DNA from: an uncultured Paracoccaceae bacterium | Lineage (GTDB): Bacteria > Pseudomonadota > Alphaproteobacteria > Rhodobacterales > Rhodobacteraceae | Assembly (NCBI GenBank): GCA_947503775.1 | Contig: CANNFE010000005.1 | Coordinates: forward strand, 186,001-250,000 | Reading direction: 5' to 3' | DNA: 64,000 bases | In this document: positions 9,681-19,448 of the stretch, in pieces | How positions within the stretch are numbered: the stretch's first letter is position 1 | Layout: each line of letters starts with the position of its first letter | The notes under the pieces: model-generated | Told to the model about the DNA's origin: nothing | Databases searched by the model: none | The model's input: only the letters and a program-made list of their open reading frames with translations | Translations under genes and position numbers: made by a program

Positions 9681-10788
9681 CAACTTGACGAAGAGTTTCT
9701 TCGTCAAGTGCTATATCAAGCCCTCAATCTTCCTGACCTTACAAGTTTTCATTGAAACGGGCGCGACAACGTAATGTCGTTGACTTTGGCATGCTCTGCT
9801 TCAGGGGATAGCGCTCTATCCGTTCCGCTGAAAGAGCGGCGGCGCAAACTTCAAACTGCAAGACTTGGCAACTGCCAATGACATATTACCAACAAAGGCA
9901 CGCGATGCATCGTCTGACACTGAAACGACACTTGATCTTTGTCGCCGTGTGAAGAGGCTGAGTCCTAATCGTTGGCGAAGCTTTGCTCGTCTTTCCAAGA
10001 AGGCTACAGCCACAGATTTTGTTTCGTCTGATGATCTCTTCTTGCTCACCGAATTTTTTCCAATAAGGCTTACCATACCCCTGTGGTTTTCTTGGCGAAT
10101 GAACCCGAGCAGGCGAACAGCATGCTCTGTCTGAGCTTATACACGTCGGTCGAAGATATCGCTTCTATGTCAGGTGAAAAAATAACGGCAAAAATATCTA
10201 GAAAACTAAGCCCTCTCCGCAAAGTCCGAACGAATGTTAGCCCCTCGATGATACCGCTTTGGAAAGCCCTTGGCGAGCTACCAGGGGGCTGTCATACGAG
10301 AAACTAGAAAATTACGCCGCTCAAATCGTGAACGACCATGCTTTAAGGCACGGCTCACTGACATATTCTTTAAGTCTCGCCTGAAGTATTCCGAGCCAAC
10401 ACACGTCGAAGAGAAACTTTCTTCTGTTTTTAAGCCCTAGCGACGTCAACCTTTGCGACCCATTTAACACTGCATATTGGGACAAACGACCCAAGATAGC
10501 CCGTAGTTTTAAAGATGACAGGCTCGGAGAGCTAGCACAGCGTATAATCCACACTGCATGCCGATCTTCCCTACCGTCCAAGATAGTCGAAAGATAGATA
10601 TCGATCTCGCAAACCGCCTGATGCTTTCAGACGCCAAGCCGCCATCTGTGGAGCAGGCTTTAAATGAGGTCGAGGAGCGACTTGCATCGTCAAAAGATAG
10701 CCCTTACGGCATTTTGACCTTGGAAGGTTAGGTGGCATTCCTTGCTGAACGTCGATCGAAGGTTAGGGCTTTCATAAAAGCACGATGA
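9681..10788 (+). pseudogene. Exonuclease I-like (SbcB/DEDDh) exonuclease pseudogene
   Basis: Stitching frames gives a coherent protein: QLDEEFLRQVLYQALNLPD, then DNVMSLTLACSASGD and LSVPLKE, then SGGANFKLQDLATANDI and TETTLDLCRRVK, then TPVVFLANEPEQANSM, LTDIFFKSRLKYSEPTHVEE and FKDDRLGELAQRII. These segments follow the order of the bacterial exonuclease I-like family (3'-5' ssDNA exonuclease with C-terminal ExoI domain). At least five lesions are visible: a stop near 9754, frameshifts near 9840, 10062 (in a T6 run), 10275 and 10430, and a stop near 10590. The 5' third is missing because the IS3 remnant abuts it at 9681. Confidence 0.75.
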
Positions 10789-11081
10789 GTACCAGCTCTT
10801 GGAAAAAGCAAATGTATTTTGGTAGCCCACAACGAATGCGCTGTGTGGATGGCTTCTGCAAGGCAAGCCTTTTTGATCTGATTTGTGCGTTTGTGAGAAG
10901 CAGTCATTTGTCCGGCCTGTTTGCGCGGTTTTGACCGCTGGCTCGCATGGGTTCCACAAACTAGGTCCCCTTACGGTTTAGCAGGCTTTGACGCCTGGGA
11001 CATTAGGCGGGGTGTCCTGGTTTTGGCGGCTGACTTGTGCACCGTCATCTTGCGGGTCTTGCTAACTCTCTGTTGCTTTTT
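10789..11081. other. Non-coding stretch between exonuclease pseudogene and IS110 remnant
   Basis: Roughly 290 bases with no recognisable coding content in any frame. It probably includes the outer end of the IS110-type element, but no clear boundary or target duplication could be identified. Confidence 0.4.
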
Positions 11082-11767
11082 CTCAGGCTGCGGCACTTGG
11101 GCTGTAAGGTTCGTTGCGGGTAAGCACCGCTCAAACGATGTGGGCAGTCTTGTTGGACATGGCGACTGTCGCGACACGGGCGGGTTTGCGCTCTAACAAT
11201 GACGTCAGCCATTTTCTGGCGCGCTCCGGATAAGATCGGGTTTGTCAGACCAATGGTATCATGCCGACGACAAGAAACGACCGCAGATACTGGTCGCCCA
11301 TCTTTGTGATCCTGCCCAGTTTTTCTTTGCCGGCCCGGATTTGTTCGCGGGTGTTAGACCAAGCCAAGCTGCGAACTCTCGACCATTATGGAACTGATGC
11401 CCGCCACCGATGCTGGCGATGGTGGCAAACGCCGTCACCGCGCCAATACCAGGGATCGTAGGCAGGAGACAAACACGCGCATCCTCTCTTGCGAATCGCC
11501 TAAAGCGGTCTTCATACCAGCCAACCCATTGATGCAAAGCCATAAGTTGCTCGTACAGGTTACGGACCACCTCAATGGCGATGTCCGGCAAGTCGAGCAC
11601 TTCACTAAGGGTGATGTTCTCGGCCAACCCGATGACGCAGGCCAAGGCCCCTCGGGATAGGGCTCCAATTCCGCGAAGAAAGGTAGAAACTGCTTCCGCC
11701 GCAGCGGCTTGTTGAACACCACTTCCTCGGTGGCATTGATCCCATGAACTTGGAAGACGTTCTTGGC
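11082..11767 (-). mobile_element. IS110/IS1111-family transposase remnant
   Basis: On the minus strand the start LAKNVFQVHGIN...EEVV and LRRKQFLPFFAELEP is typical of IS110-family N-termini (the DEDD transposase region). After a large internal deletion near 11650 the C-terminal Transposase_20 region follows: LLPTIPGIGAVTAFATIASI and FHNGREFAAWLGLTP. It continues in another frame with RARKWLTSLLERKPARVATV and AMSNKTAHIV, where an expected Trp codon is TGA. The catalytic middle is gone, so it cannot be active. Its first codons are joined seamlessly to the end of an IS1182 transposase frame. Confidence 0.8.
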
Positions 11768-13036
11768 CAGCTTGCGGAGGTTCTGGGCGGTGGCGGCGAG
11801 GAGGCAATCGTCGTTTGCGTCGCATAGCCCAGCTAAGCAAAGGCGTCCCAAGTCCAGTATGCGTTTGAGGTAGGCAAAGAGCATTTCGACTTTCGTTCTG
11901 AGCCTTGCTGAGATCCTGTGCTGGAATATTCCGCGGAGGGCGAGGGCGACGTCGCGGGCATCCTCGTGCTCTTCGCGGGTAATCTTGCGGCTGTTCGCCT
12001 TGGGGCAGCATTTGAGTCTAAACGGGCATGCCTGGCAGGCGCGTTTGAGAGCTTGGTATTTGGCAGCCTCTTTGCCGGCTGGGCCGCGATTGGAGTCTGG
12101 TAATTGCGGCGGAACTGCTTCAATGCCTCACCTGCAGGGCAGATGTATTGGTTGTTCTCAGCATCCCACTTGAAGTCGGCGCGAGACCGGGTGCCATCCG
12201 TGCAGCCTGTTTTGTCGATCACCGGGACGTGGGGCGCATTCTTAGGATCTACCGACCAGCCAAGCATTGGGGCGAAGCCGCGGGCAGTATCGGCAATCAG
12301 CCGTTCGGGGTGCAGATCGCACTTCGTCTTCACCCGGTCCAGCAACGTCTTTGTTGATCCGACCTCGGTCTGCCGGGTCGAGCGGGTGGCTTCGACATCA
12401 AGGATCACGCCATGATCAGTATCAACGAGATAGGTGCCGGAATGAGCAAAGAATGCGGGGCCTTTGCGCGCTGCGGTCCACTGGCTTGCGGGATCAGAGA
12501 AGGACATGAACTTAGGTGGCACGATTGTCGCCACGCCGAACGCTGCTTCGTCTGGGGTTCGAGATAGTCCCTTACGGCGCGTAGTGCAGCTTTGGCATCA
12601 ATGGCCATGCGCTGGCCGCTGACCAATCCTTCCTCAATGCAGCACGCTACCGTCGACTCGAACACAGGACGCAGCAGCTCGCTCTCGCGGTAACGACCCT
12701 GTCGTCTCTTGGAGAAGTTAGAGTGTTTCGGCATGCGATCGGTCAAATCGAGGCGGCAGAACCAGGGATAAGCAAAATTCAGATGAACCTCTTCGCAAAG
12801 CTGCCGTTCGGATCGGACACCGAAGCAATACCCAACTGGCAGCATGTGGATCAGCAATTCAGGATCGACAGAGGGGCGGCCAGTGCGACTGTAGAAATCC
12901 GCGAGATGCGTGCGAATGCTGGTCAGCATCTACCAAGCGCTGAATTGACCGCAACAGGTGATCTTCTAGAGTATGACCTTCCAACAAGAACTCGTAAAAA
13001 CAGCGTAGATTTTGCTTCCTACCTCGATCCCATCAT
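11765..13036 (-). mobile_element. IS1182-family transposase remnant
   Basis: The whole length of an IS1182-type DDE transposase can be followed through at least three frames: from an ATG at 13036 with a GGGAGGG site, through HTLEDHLLRSIQRLVDA, then STGRP-like SRTGRPSVDPELLIHML and CFGVRSERQLCEEVHLNFAY, then PPKFMSFSDPASQW and HSGTYLVDTDHGVILDVEAT, DKTGCTDGT, and the end EMLFAYLKRILDLGRL / LLAATAQNLRKLAK. Frameshifts lie near 12930, 12540 and 12090. The 3' end runs directly into an IS110 remnant. Confidence 0.82.
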
Positions 13037-13142
13037 CGCAAATCCCTCCCTATAGAACGAATTGAATCAGCGACTTACTGATCAATAAAGGAAGAGCTTT
13101 TCAACAGAATAGGCCTGAATTCCAGCACCCCTCTAGTTGAAG

Positions 13143-13241
13143 TGCCATTGGTTCAGCTTTCAAGTTTGGCTTCACCAAACAAGAAATCACCAATGGCAGT
13201 TTTATGAGGACATAATGGCAATTCCTGAGGTCAAAATGGCA
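13143..13241. repeat. Phased AATGGCA repeats, possible insertion-sequence end
   Basis: ATGGCA occurs at 13193-13198, 13215-13220 and 13236-13241, i.e. every 21-22 bases, and its inverse lies at 13143-13148; TGCCATTGGT (13143-13152) and ACCAATGGCA (13189-13198) form a 10-bp inverted repeat. Such regularly spaced short repeats are known at the ends of IS21-family elements, and the position between the IS1182 remnant and nrdJ fits an orphan end. No istA/istB coding sequence is present. They could equally be operators of nrdJ on its downstream side, which is unlikely. Confidence 0.4.
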
Positions 13242-13277
13242 AAATAATGGATATGTCCACAGGCACTCCGCGCCGCC

Positions 13278-15554
13278 TCAACCACATTTCGAAAATCCAC
13301 AATTTCCGCAAGTCACGCAGCCTTCTACCATTCTTAGGTCGAAGCTTCCGCAAGATGCACATGCCGCGCCTCGCGGCTGGCTGGCGCTCTCTGCATGGGG
13401 ATCGGCCTTAAGGCCCAGCCCCTCGCCTTCGAGAAAGCCGATGGCAACCATGTGCTGCTCGATCACTCCGCCGATTGCGGCCAGGATTGATGGGATATAG
13501 CGCCCCTTCATCCAGGCGCCGCCACGGGGATCGAAGACGGCTTTGAGCTCTTCGACGACGAAGCTGACATCGCCTCCGCGCCGGAAGACGGCAGAGATCA
13601 TCCGGGTGAGGGCAACCGTCCAGGCAAAATGCTCCATGTTCTTGGAGTTGATGAAGACCTCGAACGGGCGGCGGCGGCCATTGAGGATGACATCGTTGAC
13701 CGTAATGTAGATGGCATGCTCGCTGTCGGGCCATTTGAGCTTGTAGGTGTGCCCTTCAAGAGCGGAGGGCCGGTCAAGCGGTTCGGACATGTAGACGACC
13801 TCGCCGCCCATTTCCGCCTGATCGCGTGCGGGCTCGGCGATTTCGTCGGGTTTGTCCTCGGACACGGTCAGTACGGATCCGGTGACAGCGTTGGGCCGGT
13901 AGGTCGTGCAGCCTTTGCAGCCTTGATCCCAGGCCGCCATATAGACATCCTTGAAGGCCTCGAAGGAGATATCTTCGGGGCAGTTGATCGTCTTGGAGAT
14001 GCTGGAATCGATCCATTTCTGCGCGGCGGCCTGCATGCGCACGTGGTCGAGCGGCGCCAGGGTCTGCGCGTTGACGAAATGCTCAGGCAACTCGGCATCG
14101 GCCCCGTGTTTATCGCGGTAAAGCTGAACGGCGTAATCGACGACCTCTTCTTCGGTGCGTGATCCGTCCTTTTGAAGGACCCTGCGGCTGTAACTATAGG
14201 CGAAGACCGGCTCGATCCCTGAGGAGACGTTACCGGCGTAAAGGCTGATCGTCCCAGTGGGTGCGATCGAGGTCAACAGCGCGTTGCGGATCCCATGCTC
14301 GGCGATGGCCGCACGCACGTCCTCGTCCATATGCTCAAGCGATCCACTGGCGAGGAAAGGCTCGGCCTCAAAAAGCGGGAAGGCCCCCTTCTCGCGTGCC
14401 AAATGCGCTGACGCCAGATACGCGGCGCGCGCGATCCGGTGCATCCAGCGCTCGGTCTGACGCGCCGCCTCTTTTGATCCATAGCGCAGACCCAGCATCA
14501 AAAGGGCATCGGCCAGCCCCGTCACACCAAGGCCGATGCGGCGTTTACTCCTCGCCTCGTCCTGCTGCTGGGGGAGAGGAAAGCGAGAGGCGTCGACGAC
14601 ATTGTCCATCATACGCACGGCCGTGGCGACAAGCTCTTCAAGCGCGGCGTCGTCTATCTCGGCGCCGTTTTCGAACGGGTCCGAGACCAGTCGCGCGAGG
14701 TTGATCGAGCCTAGCAGACAGGCCCCGTAGGGCGGCAGGGGCTGTTCGCCGCACGGATTAGTGGCCGCAATCGTTTCGGCATAGTTCAGATTGTTCATCT
14801 GGTTGATGCGGTCGATAAAGATCACGCCCGGCTCGGCGAAATCGTAGGTCGAGCGCATGATCGCGTCCCATAGTGTGCGAGCCTTCAGGGTCTTGTAGAC
14901 CGTGCCATCGAAGACGAGATCCCAGTCCGCATCGGCCTTCACCGCCTCCATGAATGGATCGGTTACAAGGACGGAGACATTGAAGTTCCGGAGCCGCGCG
15001 GGATCGGATTTGGCCGTTACGAAATCCTCGATATCGGGATGATCGCAGCGCATGGTGGCCATCATCGCGCCGCGGCGGGCGCCGGCGGACATGATCGTGC
15101 GGCACATCGCGTCCCAGACATCCATGAAGGAGAGCGGCCCGGACGCATCGGCAGCCACGCCGTGCACGATCGCACCTTTCGGGCGGATGGTCGAAAAATC
15201 GTATCCGATCCCGCCGCCCTGCTGCATGGTCAGGGCCGCTTCCTTCAGCCCATCAAAAATGCCCGCCATCGTGTCGGGAATGGTGCCCATCACGAAGCAG
15301 TTGAAGAGCGTGACCGACCGCTCCGTACCGGCTCCGGCCGTGATGCGGCCAGCCGGCAGAAACTTGAAATCTTCGAGCGCGGCGTAGAATTTCGGCTGCC
15401 ATTCGGAGGGGGTTTCCTCGACTTTGGCCAAGGCCGTCGCGATGCGGCTCCAGGTATCCTCGACCGTCTCGTCATGGGCCGTGCCATCCGCCGCCTTGAA
15501 GCGATATTTCATATCCCAGATGGTCTCGGAAATGGGCGCGGCGAAACGGCTCAT
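13278..15554 (-). CDS. nrdJ: Adenosylcobalamin-dependent (class II) ribonucleoside reductase
   Basis: 758 residues. It reduces ribonucleotides to deoxyribonucleotides using a radical generated from coenzyme B12, without oxygen. Visible features: FNCFVMGTIPDTM, QQGGGIGYDFSTIRP, SAGARRGAMM, NPCGEQPLPPYGACLLGSINL with the active-site NPCGE and redox cysteines, and SIAPTGTISLYAGNVSSGIEP. The C-terminus has a zinc-ribbon-like CASCG...CVTCGNCGFSKCG segment that carries the reducing cysteines. The ATG at 15554 is preceded by AGGAG 7 bases upstream; an ATG 36 bases earlier lacks support. No cobalamin riboswitch is apparent upstream. Confidence 0.95.
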   Translation of the reverse strand: MSRFAAPISETIWDMKYRFKAADGTAHDETVEDTWSRIATALAKVEETPSEWQPKFYAALEDFKFLPAGRITAGAGTERSVTLFNCFVMGTIPDTMAGIFDGLKEAALTMQQGGGIGYDFSTIRPKGAIVHGVAADASGPLSFMDVWDAMCRTIMSAGARRGAMMATMRCDHPDIEDFVTAKSDPARLRNFNVSVLVTDPFMEAVKADADWDLVFDGTVYKTLKARTLWDAIMRSTYDFAEPGVIFIDRINQMNNLNYAETIAATNPCGEQPLPPYGACLLGSINLARLVSDPFENGAEIDDAALEELVATAVRMMDNVVDASRFPLPQQQDEARSKRRIGLGVTGLADALLMLGLRYGSKEAARQTERWMHRIARAAYLASAHLAREKGAFPLFEAEPFLASGSLEHMDEDVRAAIAEHGIRNALLTSIAPTGTISLYAGNVSSGIEPVFAYSYSRRVLQKDGSRTEEEVVDYAVQLYRDKHGADAELPEHFVNAQTLAPLDHVRMQAAAQKWIDSSISKTINCPEDISFEAFKDVYMAAWDQGCKGCTTYRPNAVTGSVLTVSEDKPDEIAEPARDQAEMGGEVVYMSEPLDRPSALEGHTYKLKWPDSEHAIYITVNDVILNGRRRPFEVFINSKNMEHFAWTVALTRMISAVFRRGGDVSFVVEELKAVFDPRGGAWMKGRYIPSILAAIGGVIEQHMVAIGFLEGEGLGLKADPHAESASQPRGAACASCGSFDLRMVEGCVTCGNCGFSKCG

Positions 15555-15645
15555 GGGCAGGCTCCTGGCAGGCGGCGGGGCAACCAGCAATACGGGCTGC
15601 GACCCTTTGGGTCAATTGTGAAGATCGCGAGAATCGGGCTATGAT

Positions 15646-15662
15646 ACCTCGATATATGGGGT
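15646..15662. promoter_or_regulatory. Possible NrdR box upstream of nrdJ
   Basis: The short segment ACCTCGATATATGGGGT lies between the divergent nrdJ and DUF1489 genes, about 90 bases before nrdJ. Read on the nrdJ strand it matches 11 of 16 positions of the general NrdR-box pattern (aCaCwAtATaTwGtGt). NrdR represses ribonucleotide reductase genes in many bacteria. Only one box is seen, whereas NrdR sites usually come in pairs, so this is tentative. Confidence 0.35.
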
Positions 15663-15666
15663 CTCT

Positions 15667-16098
15667 ATGACAGATTTTATCCACATGCAGAAGCTTTCGG
15701 TCGGATCCGAGAGCGTCGAGAGCCTGATCGACTGGCAGCAAAACCGCTCGAAACAGCGGATCGGCGGGCGATATTATCATCAGACGCGGATGTGGCCGAA
15801 GCGGGTCGATGAGATCCTCGCGGGCGGGTCGATCTACTGGGTGATTGCGGGCGTGATGCAGGCCCGTCAGAGGATCATCGGGTTCGAGCCTGTGACCGGG
15901 ACCGATGGTATCAGCCGCTGCGCGGTCGTTCTTGAGGATGAGGTGATCCGAACCGAAGCGGTCCTGCGGCGCCCCTTTCAGGGATGGCGCTATCTCAAGC
16001 CGGAGGACGCACCGCGCGATCTGCCGAAGGGCCGCGATGCGGAAGCCGGCATTCCGCCCTCGCTCAGCGCCGCATTGGCCGAAATCGGAGTGCGCTGA
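15667..16098 (+). CDS. DUF1489 family protein
   Basis: 143-residue protein of the DUF1489 family, which is nearly confined to alphaproteobacteria and has no established function. Characteristic pieces are HMQKLSVGSESVESL, HQTRMWPKRVDEIL, GSIYWVIAG, RQRIIGFE and FQGWRYL. No signal peptide or membrane segment. Divergently placed from nrdJ. Function unknown. Confidence 0.88.
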   Translation: MTDFIHMQKLSVGSESVESLIDWQQNRSKQRIGGRYYHQTRMWPKRVDEILAGGSIYWVIAGVMQARQRIIGFEPVTGTDGISRCAVVLEDEVIRTEAVLRRPFQGWRYLKPEDAPRDLPKGRDAEAGIPPSLSAALAEIGVR

Positions 16099-16135
16099 AC
16101 CAGAGGCCCCGGCTCAAGGCCGGGGCGCGTTGCCG

Positions 16136-16828
16136 CTAGAGATCCAGCATTGTGCGGAATTGCTCAAGAGCGGTTTTCTCATCATCCGACAGAGGCGACG
16201 TAAGGCTGCGCCAGAGCGTGGCCTGACTTTGCAGGATCGGAGGCTCGTCCAGCGGGCGCAGGTGATTGGCGGTCAGTGTCTCGCCGGTTGAGGTGATGTC
16301 GGCGATCGCCTCTGCCGTTTCCGCTGCGACGGTACCCTCGGTTGCGCCTTGACTGTCGACGATCTGGTAATCGGCGACGCCCTGCTCTTTCAGCCAGGCC
16401 CGGGTCAGACGGTGATATTTCGTCGCAATCCTGAGCCGATGGCCATGTGTCGCGCGAAACTGGGCGGCCACGGCGTCCAGATCATGCGCCGTCTGCACAT
16501 CGGTCCAGGCCATGGGAACCGCAAGGATCAGGTCGGCCTGGCCAAAGCCGAGCCGCGCCTCTTCGGTTACGATCCTATCGGGCGCGGCAAGGCGTTCATG
16601 GATCAGGTCTGTCCCGGTGACGCCGAAATGCAGACGTCCGCGCGCAAGTTCGCGCGGGATCTCGGAGGCGGAAAGGAGCAGCAGATCGAGGCCGTCGATC
16701 CCAATGGCCCGGGCGGCGTATTCCCGATCTGCGCCGGTCTTTTCAAGGGTGATGCCGCGCACCGCGAACCAATCCATCGTGTCGGCCATCAGGCGGCCCT
16801 TGGACGGAATGCCGAGTTTGAGTGTCAT
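16136..16828 (-). CDS. hisG: ATP phosphoribosyltransferase catalytic subunit, short form
   Basis: First enzyme of histidine synthesis (ATP + PRPP to N1-phosphoribosyl-ATP). At 230 residues it is the short form, lacking the C-terminal regulatory domain, and so requires HisZ. Features: LGIPSKGRLM at the N-terminus, the EIPRELARGRLHFGVTGTDL stretch, and the PRPP-binding ESQ-equivalent region VDSQGATEGTVAAETAEAIADI with STGETL. It overlaps hisZ by 4 bases (ATGA), which fits equimolar synthesis of the two subunits. Confidence 0.95.
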   Translation of the reverse strand: MTLKLGIPSKGRLMADTMDWFAVRGITLEKTGADREYAARAIGIDGLDLLLLSASEIPRELARGRLHFGVTGTDLIHERLAAPDRIVTEEARLGFGQADLILAVPMAWTDVQTAHDLDAVAAQFRATHGHRLRIATKYHRLTRAWLKEQGVADYQIVDSQGATEGTVAAETAEAIADITSTGETLTANHLRPLDEPPILQSQATLWRSLTSPLSDDEKTALEQFRTMLDL

Positions 16829-17859
16829 TGCGCCGCCTCCAGCGCCAGATCGGGGCGAATGACCCCACCAACGGCAGGCAGCGCCCTGCCCTGTCCCAAA
16901 AGCCGGGTCAGCGCATCATAGCGCCCTCCGGTGGCAACCGGCTGGAGGCCGCGACCGGGGGACAGACCGAAGACGAAACCGTCGTAATATTCAAGAAGCG
17001 TGCGCCCAAAAGTGGTCTGAAACGGCAACCGGGCAGGATCGACGCCAAAGGACAGGAGAGCCTCAAGGCGCGCCTCGAGCCGGTCTGCCGCGGGAGAAAG
17101 ATGTGAAGTTTCCCTGGCCAGGTGGCGCAGGGCCGCGAGGGCGGCGGGCGCGGTATCGCGGAGGGCAAGGATCGCATCGAGCGTGTTGCGATCCTGCGGA
17201 GTGAGCGCCGGGGTCCGCGCTTCTTCGGCGAGCGCTTCGTGGCGGGCTTCGATCTCGGCCGCGCTGCGCTTGCCGATCAGCGGCGCATCTGTCGCAGGGA
17301 CCTCCTTGGCCGGTGTTTCCTCACTGTAGCGGGCGAGCAGAGCGCGGAACCTGGCGGGTCGCCAGATGTGCCGCTTGAGCGCCTGTTTGCGCGCCTGGGT
17401 CGTGGAAAGCCCGTCGATGGCGGCGGTTAGAACGCCGAGATCCCCAGTCGAGGGGGTCAGTGGCCCAAGCGCATCGCGAATAATGGCAAAGGCCTCGGCA
17501 TCCGCCTTGGCCGGGTCGGACCGATCGAAGATCTCGAAGCCGATCTGCAGGTATTCGGCAGGGCGGTCCGGATGATCTTCCTGACGGCGGAAGACCTCTC
17601 CGGCATAGGTGTAGCGGGCCGGATCGGCGCCGTTTTCCATGTGCCATTGTACCAGCGGGACGGTGAAGTCTGGACGCAGCATCATCTCGCCGCGCTGGGG
17701 ATCCTGCGTTGTGTAGGCCCGGGCGCGGATATCCTCTCCGTAAAGATCGAGAAGGGTTTCGGCGGGCTGAAGGATTCCGGTCTCGAAGGGCTGGGCGCCA
17801 CGGTCCGTGAAATGGGCAAGAAGGCGCGCGGCCTCGGCGCGGATAGCGGGGGCGGTCAT
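16825..17859 (-). CDS. hisZ: ATP phosphoribosyltransferase regulatory subunit
   Basis: 344-residue paralogue of histidyl-tRNA synthetase lacking the anticodon domain, which pairs with short HisG to form the hetero-octameric enzyme and confers histidine feedback inhibition. It retains the class II synthetase-like pieces MLRPDFTVPLVQWH, YTYAGEVFRRQED, and YYDGFVFGLSPG with ATGGRYDAL. It lies between hisS and hisG; its start is 1 base after the hisS stop, so the three form one operon. Confidence 0.93.
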   Translation of the reverse strand: MTAPAIRAEAARLLAHFTDRGAQPFETGILQPAETLLDLYGEDIRARAYTTQDPQRGEMMLRPDFTVPLVQWHMENGADPARYTYAGEVFRRQEDHPDRPAEYLQIGFEIFDRSDPAKADAEAFAIIRDALGPLTPSTGDLGVLTAAIDGLSTTQARKQALKRHIWRPARFRALLARYSEETPAKEVPATDAPLIGKRSAAEIEARHEALAEEARTPALTPQDRNTLDAILALRDTAPAALAALRHLARETSHLSPAADRLEARLEALLSFGVDPARLPFQTTFGRTLLEYYDGFVFGLSPGRGLQPVATGGRYDALTRLLGQGRALPAVGGVIRPDLALEAAQ

Positions 17860-17860
17860 G

Positions 17861-19345
17861 CTATTGATGCCGCTTAAGAATCTTCTGCACTTCTGCCACC
17901 AGGTCCTCTGCCGGAACCTCGATTTGCGAAGGATTGTCTTTCCATTCTTCCAGCGTCGCCGTCTCCGAGAGTTCGGCCCCGAGGATCAGGTCCTTGATCT
18001 GGACGACGCCCCGGGCGGCCTCGTCCTCGCCTTGGATGATCGCGGCGGGGCTTTCGCGTTTGTCCGCGTATTTCAACTGGTTGCCGAAGTTTTTGGGATT
18101 GCCGAGGTAAAGCTCCGCCCGGATCCCGGCATTGCGCAGATCAGTGGCCATGGCCTGATAGTCAGCCAGGCGGCTGCGATCCATGACGGTCACGACGACC
18201 GGTCCGCGCGCCCCGGTCTTGACGCGGCCCGTGGCATGGAGAGCGGCGAGCAGACGGTCGACGCCGATGGAAATACCTGTGGCGGGGACAGCCTGACCAG
18301 TGAAGCGCTTGACGAGATCATCGTAGCGCCCGCCCCCTGCAACAGAGCCGAACTGCCGGATTTGTCCTTTCTCATCAGTGACTTCGAAGGTCAGCTCGGC
18401 CTCGTAGACGGGACCGGTATAGTAGCCGAGACCGCGAACCGTGGCGGGATCGATCAGAATGCGGTCGGGGCCGTAGCCTTGGGCCTCGAGCAGAGTGGCG
18501 ATCTGGGCGAGTTCCTCTACCCCGTCCAGGCCGATCTGGGCCGTGCCGACGATCTCGCGAAGGCAGGCGACGGTCTCTGCTCCGGTATCGCGGCGCGCCT
18601 CGATGAAGGCCATGATCGTGTCGGTCTGCCCAGGGGATAGTCCGGCCCCCTTGGTGAAATCACCGCTCTCGTCCTTGCGGCCTTCGCGAAGCAAGGCGCG
18701 CACGCCATCCGGACCGAGCCGGTCGAGTTTGTCGATGGCGCGCAGGACGATCCCGCGCTCGGTTTCGTGGGTTTCCGAGAGACCGGCGGCCTCCATCACG
18801 CCGTTGAGGACCTTGCGGTTGTTGACGCGGATCACGTACTGACTGCCCAGCCCGAGCTCTTCGAACGTGTCGGCGAGCATGGCGCAGATCTCGGCATCCG
18901 CGGCCATCGACGCCGTCCCAACGGTGTCCGCATCGCATTGATAAAACTGCCGAAATCGCCCCGGTCCCGGCTTTTCGTTGCGCCAGACCGGGCCCATCGC
19001 ATAGCGGCGATAGGGCATCGGCAGGTCGCCCCTGTGCTGGGCGTAGACGCGGGCCAGCGGCGCGGTCAGGTCGTAGCGGAGGGCGAGCCAGTCGCCGTCT
19101 TCCTCGCCCGGTTCTTGGAAGGCGAAGATGCCGGCATTGGGGCGATCCACGTCAGGCAGGAAGGAGCCCAGCGCCTCGACCGTCTCGATGGCGGGGCTTT
19201 CTAGGGCATCGAAGCCATAGCGGTGATAGACCTCGGCGATGGTGCGCAGCATCTCGGTGCGGGCGGTGACCTCGGCGCCGAAATAGTCGCGCAAACCGCG
19301 CGGGTTGGCCGCTTTGGGGCGGGGCTGTTTCTTGACTTTGGCCAT
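17861..19345 (-). CDS. hisS: Histidyl-tRNA synthetase
   Basis: 494 residues; charges tRNA-His. Class II motifs: [11 protein letters not shown] at the start, [15 protein letters not shown] and [29 protein letters not shown] (motif 2 region), histidine-binding [10 protein letters not shown], and motif 3 region [15 protein letters not shown]-terminal anticodon-binding domain follows. The ATG at 19345 gives the basic start [10 protein letters not shown]; a longer in-frame extension to 19504 overlaps the slyX start and has no homology. First gene of hisSZG. Confidence 0.95.
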   Translation of the reverse strand: MAKVKKQPRPKAANPRGLRDYFGAEVTARTEMLRTIAEVYHRYGFDALESPAIETVEALGSFLPDVDRPNAGIFAFQEPGEEDGDWLALRYDLTAPLARVYAQHRGDLPMPYRRYAMGPVWRNEKPGPGRFRQFYQCDADTVGTASMAADAEICAMLADTFEELGLGSQYVIRVNNRKVLNGVMEAAGLSETHETERGIVLRAIDKLDRLGPDGVRALLREGRKDESGDFTKGAGLSPGQTDTIMAFIEARRDTGAETVACLREIVGTAQIGLDGVEELAQIATLLEAQGYGPDRILIDPATVRGLGYYTGPVYEAELTFEVTDEKGQIRQFGSVAGGGRYDDLVKRFTGQAVPATGISIGVDRLLAALHATGRVKTGARGPVVVTVMDRSRLADYQAMATDLRNAGIRAELYLGNPKNFGNQLKYADKRESPAAIIQGEDEAARGVVQIKDLILGAELSETATLEEWKDNPSQIEVPAEDLVAEVQKILKRHQ

Positions 19346-19448
19346 CGGGATGCCTTCCGGATCGTGCGCGAGCCGTCTAGCGTGGGGCTGCGCGGGGGGC
19401 AACAGTCGCCGGGCCAAGAGGCGGCAGGCGGCAACGTAAGGTGTTGAT

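Noticed and set aside
9683-9709. Perfect 12-bp inverted repeat with a 3-base loop, looking like a terminator or IS hairpin
   Set aside because: It coincides with codons for QLDEEFLRQV of the exonuclease I-like pseudogene; the symmetry comes from the coding sequence and there is no T-tract.
10690-10959. Minus-strand open frame of 89 codons
   Set aside because: Overlaps the end of the exonuclease pseudogene antisense and continues into sequence with no coding signal; no ribosome site.
13193-13241. CRISPR-like array because of regular 21-22 base spacing
   Set aside because: The repeated unit is only 6-7 bases and there are three copies; no cas genes are present.
15555-15666. Cobalamin riboswitch upstream of the B12-dependent reductase
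   Set aside because: The leader is only about 110 bases and I could not find the B12-box or the expected stem pattern.
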